A stretch of 64,000 nucleotides of DNA, from contig NC_087064.1 in the NCBI RefSeq assembly GCF_963678635.1, positions 55,808,338 to 55,872,337 on the forward strand, written 5' to 3'. Numbering within the stretch: the first letter of the stretch is position 1; every line of letters begins with the position of its first letter. A program made the position numbers and the translations under genes. Source of the DNA: Symsagittifera roscoffensis. Lineage: Eukaryota; Xenacoelomorpha; Acoela; Convolutidae. The notes beneath the pieces are model-generated. The model saw only the letters and a program-made list of their open reading frames with translations, was not told where the DNA came from and made no database searches. Positions 32,463-43,596 of the stretch are shown here, piece by piece.

Positions 32463-32806
32463 CAGCGTGTGTGTTGAGGTTGTCGTGCTGGTGTATTGTG
32501 AGTGTAATGACTTTGAATGAATTTCTAATAATTGTACGTGTGTGTTTGTTTAGTTCGTAACATAACTTCGTGTGAACAGTGCAAATCACGTTCTTTGGAT
32601 GTGAGAAAATGAAAGTTTAGTGAAAAGTGGTTAAATTTATTAAAGTATGATTCATAAGCATTAGTATTACGTAGTGTTCCGGAGATGACATTGTCGTATT
32701 TTTTATTTAAGATGTTGAGGGTGAAGGTGTATGAGGTCTTGATGAAAAAATTTTCGGTTAATTGGGGATTAGAAAATGGGTCGTTGCTTAGACAAATGTG
32801 TTCATT
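32134..32806. repeat. Inverted repeat (~330-bp arms) with ~11-nt centre
   Basis: 32,134-32,462 reappears as its reverse complement at 32,474-32,806. The centre reads CACGACAACCTCAG, CGTGTGTG, TTGAGGTTGTCGTG. The arms match almost completely, with scattered differences, so the region can form a long hairpin. Both arms derive from the U-ORF. Confidence 0.92.
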
Positions 32807-32869
32807 GTTTAGACAAATGACAAATGAAAACCAAAGACGTTGTTTAGACAAATGACAACCAAAGAAGAG
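32807..32869. repeat. Short templated repeats at the edge of the palindrome
   Basis: The motif TTAGACAAATG occurs at about 32,788, 32,818 and 32,846, the last two within units TTGTTTAGACAAATGACAA. This joins the right hairpin arm to the S2 copy. Confidence 0.65.
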
Positions 32870-33900
32870 CAGCAAGGAACTTGACAACCCAATCACACTC
32901 CAACTACGGAATGGCAAAACCCACCTGAAATGCTGCCTACAGTCACTACACTCAATGGATTAAGAGTACGACTTGGCATCGCAGAAAAGGAAATCCATTG
33001 CAACAGAACAATGGCCATCTCGATGTTCAAGTATACGTACAGATCCAAGTCACCAGGCATTGCATCCAAAGTCGAACTACCTGCCGTTCCCAGACGAGAT
33101 TGAGAATTGCAACGTTCCTATAAACCAGACCAGCACTCATCACTACCAATCAGAAATCATGATACGATCTCCCGAAACGATCGTGATAAACAACAATTGC
33201 TTAAGAACAATTCCTTATCCACGATTCCAGCTTCCTGGAGCTACCGATATCCAAATCGGAAAACAGAAGATGCTTGTTGCAACTTCTCAAAAGAATACCA
33301 TCATCCATCCTCCGCTACAATAAGAAACATTGTAAAATTAAACTCTCTAAACCCCGGTTGGATGGAACCAGATCTAAACTAGTATTTATCATTGGTTATT
33401 GTTATGATATTTTACCTCTATAAAATAATAAATACTAACAAATCATACTCCATCAAACTCACAACCTATTTATTTGTAAAGTGTTGAAACTTCTTGTAGT
33501 TTCAACACCAGAGCAATTTGAATTAATCTTGCTCTGGTGTTGACTAGAGCAATTAAGACTAGGAGATATAAGAGTAAGATTAAGATTGGTTTTAGACTAA
33601 TAAGTTGCACGAATCTATCCGGACGAAAATAAGATAGCGCGACGAACAGACGGTGTACTTTATCTGAAATTACTCTATGAGACAGTAAAAAAATTATAAC
33701 TCACTATTCTTAGCACTTAAGCTTAACAATATTAGTTGAACATGACTTTCGCTTTTTTGCATTACTTAACAGTGTTCGACTTGTAATGACAGCCCTCTTT
33801 TTATATCAAAGATTAGCTTTAAAAAGAGAGCGAGGCTAATGAGACTATCAAAATGGTAGAAGTAAATGTTATCACTGAAACTTTTCGAGAAAGTAAGTGT
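32870..33900 (+). repeat. Dispersed repeat S2, copy 3 (diverged)
   Basis: Matches 20,944-21,990 with many changes. It has lost the tRNA-like end and replaced a segment near 33,525-33,600 (a local TTGCTCT...AGAGCAA hairpin instead of the sequence of copy 1). The shared frame at 32,973 is truncated by a deletion near 33,255. The conserved hairpin has perfect 10-bp arms here (33,481-33,508). Confidence 0.7.
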
Positions 33901-34103
33901 TATCGCCTATGTGCTAAAGCACGGATGTTCTTAGCAAGACATCATGCGTAGGAAAATGTGAAACTTAAATGGCTCATAAACATAATAGTATAGCTCATTA
34001 CCTTTAAAAAGCCTTTTGTTATCTCAACTTGAAAATTATTGTTTTTGGAAGACCAAAAATAGTGGCTGATATGAATGGCTACAAAAGAAAATGATACTTG
34101 ATT

Positions 34104-34370
34104 TCAGGGGCAGATTTAGAAGGGGGAGCGGGCGCCACCTCATCCCCCCCCCCCCATCCTCCCTCAGGGATCAGGGATTCGATACCCTGCCGACCCAAAT
34201 GGTCCCCTTCTTTGTACTATTTTCAATACCCATTTTTGGTGATGGACTATATATTCTCGGCGCCAATATATACTCATGCAACGAGCTCGTGTCATGGTGG
34301 GCCCCGAACATCCCAACTGTCGATTCAGAGGCAAATACGTAACCACTTCACCACCGCTCCTCTTGATGTT
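34104..34370 (-). mobile_element. tRNA-derived SINE (S1), copy 4, variant body
   Basis: The CAGGGGCAGATTTAG end (34,107) and tRNA-like head (34,294-34,362, minus) match other S1 copies, but the middle is unrelated. It contains a 13-C run and, on the minus strand, GGGTATCGAATCCCTGAT near 34,164-34,182, which looks like a second B box. This may be a composite or dimeric SINE subfamily. Confidence 0.55.
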
Positions 34371-34489
34371 CTGTACGTGCAGTCAGCTTAGTTCAGAACG
34401 GAGTTCGCTGGTAATCCTAGAACAGATAATTTTTAAAAAAAGTTTACAAGGTAGACATTGCTACCTAATTTATCAAGATCTCGCTTTCG

Positions 34490-34936
34490 TAAAAAAGTAA
34501 AACGCATACAATAACAAGGGTTACAAAATTTCTTCAGGCCACTGTAACAATTTCGCGTACAAGGATGAAAAAACAGATGATTCTGAGTCACAAGCGGACA
34601 GCATCAGCAGGAAGGTTCTAAAAAATGTCTTGCTAAATGGAAAACGTTTTTCTTCTCACCGTTTTTCTTCTCACCGTTTAAGTGAAATGGAATCCTGGGA
34701 ACGACAGGATTCCATTTCACTTATTAATTAATAAGATTCAATTAGATACAAAAAATTTTGTGCAATCAACCAACATTCATAAAATTGATGAATTTTTTCT
34801 CTTATTCCGTCCAATGATCGGTTTGAAACTTTTTGATGATACCATTATGCCTGAGATTACCTGAATGCACAAATATAGGACCCTCGCCCAGTCCATCATT
34901 TCTTGCTTCACTAAAAATCAAGCCTATCAGGTGATA
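34490..34936. other. Unique spacer with perfect hairpin
   Basis: Not repeated in the window. It contains two copies of CGTTTTTCTTCTCAC in tandem (34,645-34,674) and directly afterwards the hairpin at 34,679-34,723. No convincing gene. Confidence 0.5.
34679..34723. other. Perfect 19-bp hairpin
   Basis: TAAGTGAAATGGAATCCTG pairs with CAGGATTCCATTTCACTTA across the loop GGAACGA with no mismatches. It could be a transposon terminus, a foldback relic or a transcribed hairpin. No poly-T terminator follows. Confidence 0.85.
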
Positions 34937-35193
34937 TTAATTGAAGTGAATGGCGGCTTTTTTATTTTAGGATCATTTATCCACGAGGGAAAGCAACAAC
35001 ATACAATCTGTACGCCTCATCAAGGCGAACCAGTGTTGTACCCGTGCTAATCAACTAAGCTCCATTTTTTTGGTTGTTTTTCTCGGCTGGGTATTGCTGC
35101 CTCACTCTCAGGCAACGAGCTCGGGTCATGGTGGGCCTCGAACGAACGAAATTTCGATTGAGAGGCGGCGACGTAACCACTACACCACCGCTC
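34937..35193 (-). mobile_element. tRNA-derived SINE (S1), copy 5 (truncated tail)
   Basis: The head is at 35,127-35,193 on the minus strand, with an intact A box (CGTAACCACTACACCA in + orientation) and a weakened B box. The body stops at about 34,937, lacking the CAGGGGCAG end. A 3'-truncated or rearranged copy. Confidence 0.6.
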
Positions 35194-35349
35194 CTTTTGA
35201 TGCTCTGTACGTACAGTCAGCTTAGTTCAGATAGAAATTGAGTGGTAATCTTTGAACAGAAAATTTCGCTAAAATTTACAAGGTAGTTTTTGCAAAATAA
35301 TTTTGAACTCATTTTCATTGATCTTAACTTTGAATTTATTTTCATTGAT

Positions 35350-36165
35350 CTAAAAACGTTTCGGCGTCAACATTCTAGCAAACTTCAGTCAACCTTTCTG
35401 CTGATATCGCTCACTTCATTAAGCCGAATAGCTGAGAAGCCTCCGTTAGGACAATAAAAGCAATGCTCAACCGTGAAAGTTTTTCTACAAACACAGTGAG
35501 GAGGGACTTCTTTCAGTGCCCAGTTATATCGCAAAAATAATGCATCTCGAAATTCTGCTTTACTCAGGCAAAAACAATGTTCTTATAAAGGGAGCGTTGC
35601 GAGGCAGTTTGACGCGCCCCTTCTGTTAGCCAGTTCAAAGTAATAGCAGAGTATCGAGTAATAACAAGCGACTGCAACACAATATCTTTCTTTCTTTCGG
35701 CGCGCCGTTCGTTTTCCTTATGTATTTCAGTAGATGCTCGTTACTGCCTACTTGCAACTCCATCTAAATCAGTATCGTTTTACTAAAGTTTCGCAAAAGA
35801 TGTTTACAGATTCTCTCGGAGTCTTTGAATTTCTGAGCGGCCTCTTTTTCTGGATTGATGAGGCTGAAACCAGCCAGTTTTGTCTGAAGCTCTAGCGCAG
35901 ATTTTTCATTGTCTTTTGGCAATACTCTACCAGTCAGCTTCGGGAAAAACTGCGTTCTGATTTTGTTTTTGAGTTTGGTGAGGTTACTTTTATTTTCGTT
36001 ATGGCTTTAGTCGATCACTCTCATCATGTAATTCCACTTCGGAATGAAACTATGCGTAAAAGCTGCAAAAGCACAGTGTGGCTGCGTCTTAGCGATATGA
36101 GATGAACTCTCAAGTTCTTTTATCCATCCATCTGACTTTTCGAGGACATGTTGTTTTTTGCTGCC
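35350..36165 (-). pseudogene. Retroelement polyprotein C-terminus, copy 3 (diverged)
   Basis: Homologous to 29,451-30,215, with the His/Cys residues of the CxC...H...C region recognisable near 35,380-35,500 and the Pro-Lys-Leu-Thr-Gly segment near 35,930 on the minus strand. It reaches a little further right than the other copies. No open frame of useful length. Confidence 0.45.
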
Positions 36166-36920
36166 ATTTGAAGTTGGAGTCACAGATCAAATTAGTTTTG
36201 CCCCAAGATTCATACTGCAATTTTCAGATAATCTGTAACATAGCTCAAACATAAACAGCTATGGATCATCTGTGTTCATAAATTCAAAAGTGAACGTTTT
36301 GATTCGCTATACTCGATCAAGGACCAGTAAATGTTCATGATCAGTGATTCAGCGTGATGGCAGAAAAACAATTAGAACTTTTGCTGTTACCTTTAATCAT
36401 GTAGAAAGATATAACAAATAACTAGCCGCAGTGAAAAAATGAATAAATATTGAGTTCATGCAGAAAATTTTACAGTTTAACGCATGAGTTGAATTGAATT
36501 TTAGTGACAAAATTATTTTGGTTTATAAAACATGTGTAAAATCTGTTTATAAAGTGTAGACTATCTGGATAAAAAACAAACAGCATGTAATCTGTAGATA
36601 AAATGCAGATAATCTTTATACAATCTGTGGAAAATCTGTATATAACAATCTGAATAAAATTGATTTTGAACGACAAAAAAAAAAACGCTAAGCTATGTCA
36701 CCAAGAAAACATGATTTGCTACTCAAAAAACTGTGCTTTTTGAAAACAAAAATATTTAAATTGAGAAAAATAAATTAGACTTTGAGTCAAAATGAAATGA
36801 TAAAAAGAAAAGAACAACCGAACCACTTTGACTACTATTCCCAACCCCTTATAACATTTCGTAAAGAACACGTTACAGAGAAATGAAACAAGGGTAAGCC
36901 ATAAGCAGATTTGTTACTGA
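36166..36920. other. AT-rich stretch without genes; ATCTGT clusters
   Basis: The only structure seen is a loose cluster of ATCTGT and close variants (about 36,538-36,660), giving degenerate self-similarity rather than a clean tandem repeat. Confidence 0.4.
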
Positions 36921-37734
36921 TTACCCGGGTTGAACTCCATAGACCAAAAATGCTAAACATACATTTCCATAAATTAAGTCTATGAAAAAATACTAGTCAC
37001 ACAATTTTCATACATTTTTGCTGAAATGGTGTCGTCGAATTTACAACAAACTTTTTTCTTGTTTTGGCATGAAATTCGGTGTATCGTACTACATATAAAA
37101 GAAAAGCACTTTTAAAAAAACGCTAATCATACAATTTCCATATATGGAAAATGAATGACTAGCATTTTTTTGATGGCGAAGATAAAATTTTTTCAAAGTA
37201 TACTTGAAATTGCCCTCAAAACTCTCAAAACCCTTAAAACTCCTTTTCTCCTAAAACGCTTAAAACTCCTCTTTTTTTCTGACATTTTTTTCTATGCCTT
37301 GATCAATGTCTGTTAATTTAAAAAATCAAATTTTAGAAAAAATCATCTTTGAAAATTTTTGCCAAAATTCGAAAGTTCGTTACTTTCGTCATATTATTTG
37401 TGTTAAACAGAATTAAAACAATGCAGGCTGTTTCCCATGCGTTTATAATGCGCAACGGCCAAACCTTTGGTTACTACGTTTGAGTAACCAAGGGTTATGT
37501 CATTTGTGTTCGGTTAGGAACACAACCAAAATATTTTAAGATATTAACTTTTAAAAAATCAATAATTTTGGTTTATGGAAAAATGCTAGTCATACAATTT
37601 CCATATATGAAAAAATACTAATCATAGACCTTTCATGCAATTTTCTGTACTTATGGAATTGCATGAAAAGTGTATGATTAGCATTTTTCTTCATCTGAAA
37701 ACTGTATGACTGCATTTTTGGTCAACCCGGGTAA
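36921..37734. mobile_element. TIR element / MITE (R1), copy 1
   Basis: The left end TTACCCGGGTTGA (36,921-36,933) is matched by TCAACCCGGGTAA (37,722-37,734) at the right end. Inside each end follows ACCAAAAATGC and then GAAAAAATACTA or GAAAAATGCTA motifs in inverted positions, i.e. long subterminal inverted repeats. There is no transposase frame. Other copies are 37,746-38,306 (partial) and 47,425-47,532 plus 56,712-57,256 (split by G2). The TSD is ambiguous because TA or TTA could belong to element or target. Confidence 0.75.
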
Positions 37735-38317
37735 CGAAGTTCTTCAAATTGCCCCCAAAACTCTCAAAACCCTTAAAACTCCTTTTCTCCTAAAACGCTT
37801 AAAACTTCTCTTTTTTTCTGACATTTTTTTCTATGTCTTGATCAATGTCTGTTAATTTAAAAAATCAAATTTTAGAAAAAATCATCTTTGAAAATTTTTG
37901 CCAAAATTCGAAAGTTCGTTACTTTCGTCATATTATTTGTGTTAAACAGAATTAAAACAATGTAGGCTGTTTCCCATGCGTTTATAATGCGCAACGGCCA
38001 AACCTTTGGTTACTACGTTTGAGTAACCAAGGGTTATGTCATTTGTGTTCGGTTAGGAACACAACCAAAATATTTTAAGATATTAACTTTTAAAAAATCA
38101 ATAATTTTGGTTTATGGAAAAATGCTATATATACAATTTCCATACAATTTATATACAATTTATATACAATTTCCATATATGAAAAAATACTAATCATAGA
38201 CCTTTCATGCAATTTTCTGTACTTATGGAATTGCATGAAAAGTGTATGATTAGCATTTTTCTTCATCTGAAAACTGTATGACTGCATTTTTGGTCAACCC
38301 GGGTAACGAAGTTCTTC
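37207..38317. repeat. 539-bp tandem duplication within R1
   Basis: 37,207-37,745 is repeated as 37,746-38,317. The second copy has about 33 bp extra, a short expansion of TATACAATT units near 38,125-38,170. The duplication includes the R1 right terminus, so a second R1 end lies at 38,294-38,306. Confidence 0.92.
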
Positions 38318-40076
38318 ACCTTTTGCAATAGGGGAATCAGTTAAAGAGACATATAAAGATCTTTCTACAATTTGAACATTTAAAGATCTTTCTACGACTG
38401 AAGTGAAGGGGCACTCCAACAGACCAGCAGCTGCGCACCAACGAAGACTCCAACTGCGACAGTGACCTAAACTGAATAGTAAATGAAATAAAACAAGACA
38501 CACTATGATTACTGCTTACCTTTATTGACTGCGCACGCATCCATATGAGTTTTCAAAAAAAAACATACCAAGCAGATGGCCTAAAACTGTAAATTTTGCC
38601 ATTTTTCGCTTTTTTTCCACTGTATTAACATCAAGAAAATTTGAGAATTAACTTGTTGTTTTTACCCACGTGATTTGAACGTTTTATTTGAAAGACGGTT
38701 TTAATATTGGTTCAACACCAACCTACACATGGAATTTGAACAGTTTGGGTCGGCATGTTATTGCAAAACTGAAGCCTTCAGTAACAGTGGATTAAAAAAT
38801 TATCCGTGTTAATGTTTTCGTTTTTTTTTAATCATCAATGTGGTCTCAAGCGTTCTGAAATGTGGTCGCAAGCGTTTTAAATCAATATGATCGCAAACGT
38901 TCTTAACGACTTGCAATCAGGGTCAAAATGCGCCGGCTATCAAAAAAAATCTGCATATAATTGTATTTAACCTGTATATTTTCATGAATATATATATGCT
39001 ATTTTTTAACGCTGTTACGGCCTTATCCAGCTGAAAAGCTTCTTTTTCTCGCTGAAAAGCTTTTTTTGGCCTAATTGGTTTCTACTTATGTTTTATCAGC
39101 TTATTTGCCCTTTTTTGTGTCCCCAATGGCGAAAAAATGAAAATTGTTTTGAAATTTTCAGGTTATACGTGTTGCAAAATTTTCAAAAATAAAAAAACAA
39201 TTGTTTGAAATTTTTATGACAACAATTTTTTTGACATGGTTATGTTTTCAGCTTAATGGGCGTCTACCCATTTGCTGTCTGCATAGTAGGCGCTCGATAA
39301 TTAGTGGAAGCTTATTACCCTTGCCATAAGCAAGGGAATTGCACTCGGGTAGTAGATTTTTTCCCGCACATTTTTTTTTGTTTCTAGAGGAGAATCTTCT
39401 CTTTCTAGAGGATCTTCTGGCTTCTGGTTTCAGGTTTCTCCACTTTTTTTTCGGGTTCGTGGTTTTCGTCTTTGTTTTTGTCGGTTAATTTTCAGTTTTT
39501 AACGCCTTGTTTTATCTGGTACGGTTTTAGCTTTTTTACTTTTAAAGCATGGGTTTTGTTTTGCATGGGTTTAATTTACATAGTCTTTACAATAACTGAA
39601 ATTTCACAAAATTGTAATTTAACCATGTCACTTTTTTATGACAAGATTTTTCTTTCTGGTTCAAAAGGTTTTGATCAAAAGTTTGTCGCCTATGTTGTGG
39701 CTGGGTAAATAATTTCCAAATTTTATGGGCTATTTATGAACTTCATCCAATACAAATATGAAGTTTTGGTAGCTGTAATTTTTCAATTTCTGTTAAGTGG
39801 GTTTTTCAAGTAACTTTTTCCAACATGGTTTTTTAAGAATTATTTTTTGACTTCTGTTTTTTTTTTCATTCGCTTAATTTACTAATTTGTAGCGCATAAT
39901 GCTTTTTGCATTGCAAGTGCTGCGAAGCTCCGCTTTGCTTCTGTGTCAGGCTTGCGGTTAGCAAGCGTTATCAAATCGGAATATAAGTTTTTTTTTGGGT
40001 AAACAACTAGTTTAACAAAATCATTTGAATCATTTTAACTTTGGTTCATATGAAATTGAAAGTCAGCTGTTAATTC
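38318..40076. other. AT-rich region without recognisable genes
   Basis: Small structures only: AAAGATCTTTCTAC twice at about 38,355 and 38,391; GCTGAAAAGCT twice near 39,030-39,060; a stem CCCTTGC/GCAAGGG around 39,318-39,336. Several 60-78 codon frames exist but have no family resemblance and look like chance in T-rich sequence. Confidence 0.5.
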
Positions 40077-40150
40077 ATCTCACTTGGTCTGTAGGTAATG
40101 CAGTTGCCTTCGACACCTTATATCAGAGTTCGAGTACCGGCCTGATTTTT
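40077..40150 (+). repeat. tRNA-like SINE head (distinct from S1)
   Basis: An A-box-like TGGTCTGTAGGTAATG at 40,085-40,100, a B box GAGTTCGAGTACC at 40,126-40,138 and an immediate T8 run (pol III terminator) at about 40,146. The cloverleaf is not obviously complete, so a SINE or tRNA relic is more likely than a working tRNA. Confidence 0.5.
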
Positions 40151-40333
40151 TTTCAGTATCTGCAATTGAAGCTTTTTCAAAAAGGTGACTAGTTGGATTT
40201 TAGTTTGTCGGTTTATGTTTTGTCGGCTTAGTTGCCAGTCGACATTTTTTTTTCCGCTGTAATCAGTTTTTATTTTACTCTCAAGTGTCGTTTATTAACT
40301 CCTGTAGTTTTAAAAAATTACTATACCTGATTG

Positions 40334-40560
40334 CAAGGGCGGATATTAGATTTTCTCGAAGAGGGCGGGGGTTCTGTTGGATTTTCAGAAAAAAAAATTC
40401 GAAACTTTTTTAACCTTTTTTTTTCAGGTCGACCAAATGGTCTTTCCGAGTTCTAACAAAACAGTATAAAGCCACTATTTTGACCTATTTTTCTGCGCCG
40501 ATGACGAAATTACAAAAAAAAAACAGGTCAAAAATGCGTTTTGAGACAATTTAAAAAAAA
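40334..40560 (+). mobile_element. hAT-type MITE relic
   Basis: It starts CAAGGGCGGATATTAGATTT and shares AGGTCGACCAAAT and flanking sequence with the complete MITE at 43,597-43,997. The right end is missing or too degenerate to recognise. Confidence 0.55.
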
Positions 40561-42896
40561 ACATCGGCCACAAAATCGAGTTGCTCAAGTTGAAAAAGTC
40601 AAAAAAGGCAATCGAGCACAAAATCAAACAAGGATAGCCGGTTACTGTGCAAGTAGCACAGAATGTTCCGACCAGTCTTAAAAAATATCATCATACTTAT
40701 TTTTTCATATTAGTGTCATTTTTTCGGCGTGGTGTGATGATTGAATCTGAAAGAAAAGTAGAACTTTGGCTTTTTCGTCAGTCATTGTAAAATATGAAAA
40801 TTGGAAAACAAGTTTTGAAGACAAATAACATGAAAAATCAAAAAAAAAGATTTTGTAAAAAAATTTCAAAATTTGTTTCCCAATTTATTAAATTTTTGAT
40901 TCCTCAGATGAAGCTAAAAACTCAAACAACTAACTTCATTGCAGTAAAACTAAATTTTCAAGGGCTTAAATTATGCGTAAATAACTAAATGTAAACCTGC
41001 TCACTCGCTCAAATTTAGACGAAAAATCAAAAACTTCAAACCGGTTTTTCTCGACACTCGAAAAAAGTTTTTTGAAATTTTGTAATTTTAAGTATATTTT
41101 ACTCAACTCAGTAGGAGGAATATTTGTGGTACCTAACTATGCGTGAAAAACAAAAAGAAAATAACTAAAACACACCCGCATACAAAGTTCTCTTCAATTT
41201 TCAATGGTTAGATCAACACAACAAGATTGTTCTTATATCAGGACAAAGCCCTGATTCTTCTAACGTCCCCTCAACTTGACTAGAATAATTTTGAAAACTG
41301 AATTATTGACTGCATTTAGAAATTATACGTCAAATTAGCTTGCCTCAGAACAATTTCGAACGACTTTGTTATTCTGAATGTTTAGCATAAAACGAGCAGT
41401 TTAGCTAGGATCGAGTTTGACCGACCGTAGTGTCAGATTAGTGTGTACCCTGTCCTGAATTCTGAGATTATTTCCCCCATGCAGCAAATTCTTCAGGAAA
41501 ACGATTTGAAAAAAATAGATATTCATCACTCTCTTCGCAAATTGGAACAAGAATTGCTGTTTGGTATTATGAAAATGTATGGGACCAGGTTTTTTTTGTG
41601 ATAATTTTGGAAATTTTCTCACTTTTCTTAGAGAACTTTAGTTTTTCCCCAAGTTACTTTAACGAGTTTTGAAAAAACGGTACCAATGGAAAGACCATCT
41701 TCTACCCATTTTGCCTGCTCAATCTTCTATTCTTCGAAAAACTCTGTATTGTGGAATAGTTGACCCAAACTTTTGGAGTTTTTTTCATTTTCTCAAAGAC
41801 TACACTCACAAATCCGAGATTTTGATTTCAATCGAAAAAGCGTGCTGTAGTAAGCTTCCCTGTCTAAGCACTCATGCCCAGTTTTTGCCTCAAAAAATAT
41901 CGTTCTCGGAAAAGTCATACTTTTGATTTTTTGACTTTTTTTCTCGAAAACTACCTAGCCGAGTCTGCTACCAAAGGTTTTTTGAGGCATCAGGTTGTGG
42001 GAAGCCTTCCATAAGCAGCAGTTACACCTTGGTAAATTTGAATTTGGTGTTATTTCAAATTGTCGGAAAAAAATTTTGTCAAGATTTTGTGTAAAGCCCA
42101 GTTTTTTGAGTTTTTGAAATCAGCCATTTCATCTCGAATCAGTACAAGAAATTCAATAAATATCAAACAGGTGCCTCCACCGTTAGATGGGCCCCCTTGC
42201 CCGAAAATGAAAAAAAAAATAAGAAAATCGAAACGTAGAACGAGTACAGCCAGCACGTATTCAATTTAGGTCGTAGGGGATAAATTAAGGGAAAAAAAGA
42301 AAGATCATTTTTGGTTTTTTTGTTTCGACACTTTTGCAAACAAAATGATTTTTAATATAGTCCTCAAAGTGCGATCAGAACAGTTAAGCTACTGCAGTGT
42401 TGATTATTCATTCAATTTTGGACAATCTAAAGAACACTTCACCAATGATCTTTTTTGACAAAAATTTATTAGTTTGAGTTTTTTATACAATTTAAAGCTT
42501 CATTTTATAAATCTAAAGCTTATTTTTTATACAATCTAAAATTTATGATTGTCTGGAATTCAGATTTTAGAAAAAAAAAACACTTAACCAATGATCTTTT
42601 GTGACAAAACTTTAATAGTTTGAATTTGGGACTACTTTGAAGACTAAAACTTTTATTCAAACTTGGTTAATTGATAATTTACTATTCAAATTGTTCTGTC
42701 TAAGCGTAAGCGGCAGTTTTTTTACTTGTTGGGTTTTCAGTCAATTTTTGAAATTTCAAGTAGGCGTTTTTGACAGATTTTTTTTCGACAATCTGAAAGA
42801 TTTTCTTTGTCCGGAGCTCTGAATTGAAAAAAAAAATTTCAGCAATTTCTTTTCGTTTCATTTTTTTTCCAGCGATTTGGGAATACAATGTGTTTT
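40561..42896. other. AT-rich region without recognisable genes
   Basis: Contains one copy of the TCAGGRC-AAA-GCCCTGA palindrome family (41,238-41,254) and a direct repeat, AATGATCTTTT and flanks, at about 42,442 and 42,589. Short frames are present on both strands but none resembles a protein family. Confidence 0.5.
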
Positions 42897-43046
42897 AATC
42901 AAATCATTATATAAAGCGGTTCAGCCACAAAAACTGATCAGAATGCAATTTCAATTAAATTTCACCAAATTACTAAATTACAAATTTCGAACTTTGAAGT
43001 TTAGCCTCAAAAACTTTCGGCTGAATTGTCGGATTAGGTTTTTAAA
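42897..43046. repeat. Dispersed repeat, copy 1 (~150 bp)
   Basis: The stretch with TAAAGCGGTTCAGCC...ACTGATCAGAATGCAA...ACTTTCGGCTGA recurs at 44,492-44,636 in the same orientation with moderate divergence. A further duplicated motif (GAATTTGGGA...CTTTAA/GAAGACTA...) links 42,624 and 43,080. Confidence 0.75.
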
Positions 43047-43596
43047 ATTTAATCCCTCTTTTTTTAGCGAGAAAGGATTGAATTTGGGAATACTTTAACG
43101 ACTACAATTCAATTCGGGGAGATTGATAATTGCTTATTCAAATCATTCTAGTGAAGCGTATGCGGCAATTGAATTCTTCAAAACGGAACTGAGGCAATCA
43201 TTTGCTCTTATTTACACGATACTACGACTAAAATTAATCAATTGGATTTTGCATAGCTTGTGGGAAAAATCAAAAAACAGTATGTATTATCGAAATTAAT
43301 ATTTATCAAGTAACATAACAATGTAAAACTTGTAATATGTTTTTTGAAATGTACTCAATTTTTTTTATTTTTTTTCAAGTTTTATTGTTAAAAAAAGCTT
43401 GTGATTTAATAGTGTAAACTGCAACAAATAGGTGGTGTATATTTTAGCACAGAGGTCTGAAAAGTTGCTAACCGCTTCTAATAATCGATAAATTTAAATT
43501 GATCAGATGTTTTTGGAATTAATTAATTATTTTCAAATAAGATTGAGGATACAAAACTTTTGATAAATATCTACTCTGTCAATCTATTGTGCTTTT

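Noticed and set aside
36470-36676. 68-codon minus-strand frame with repeated Ile-Cys-Ile and Asp-Tyr motifs
   Set aside because: It comes from the loose ATCTGT low-complexity cluster.
39280-39340. Stem CCCTTGC/GCAAGGG as terminator or ribozyme
   Set aside because: The 7-bp stem lacks the conserved core of known self-cleaving ribozymes and is too short to be distinctive.
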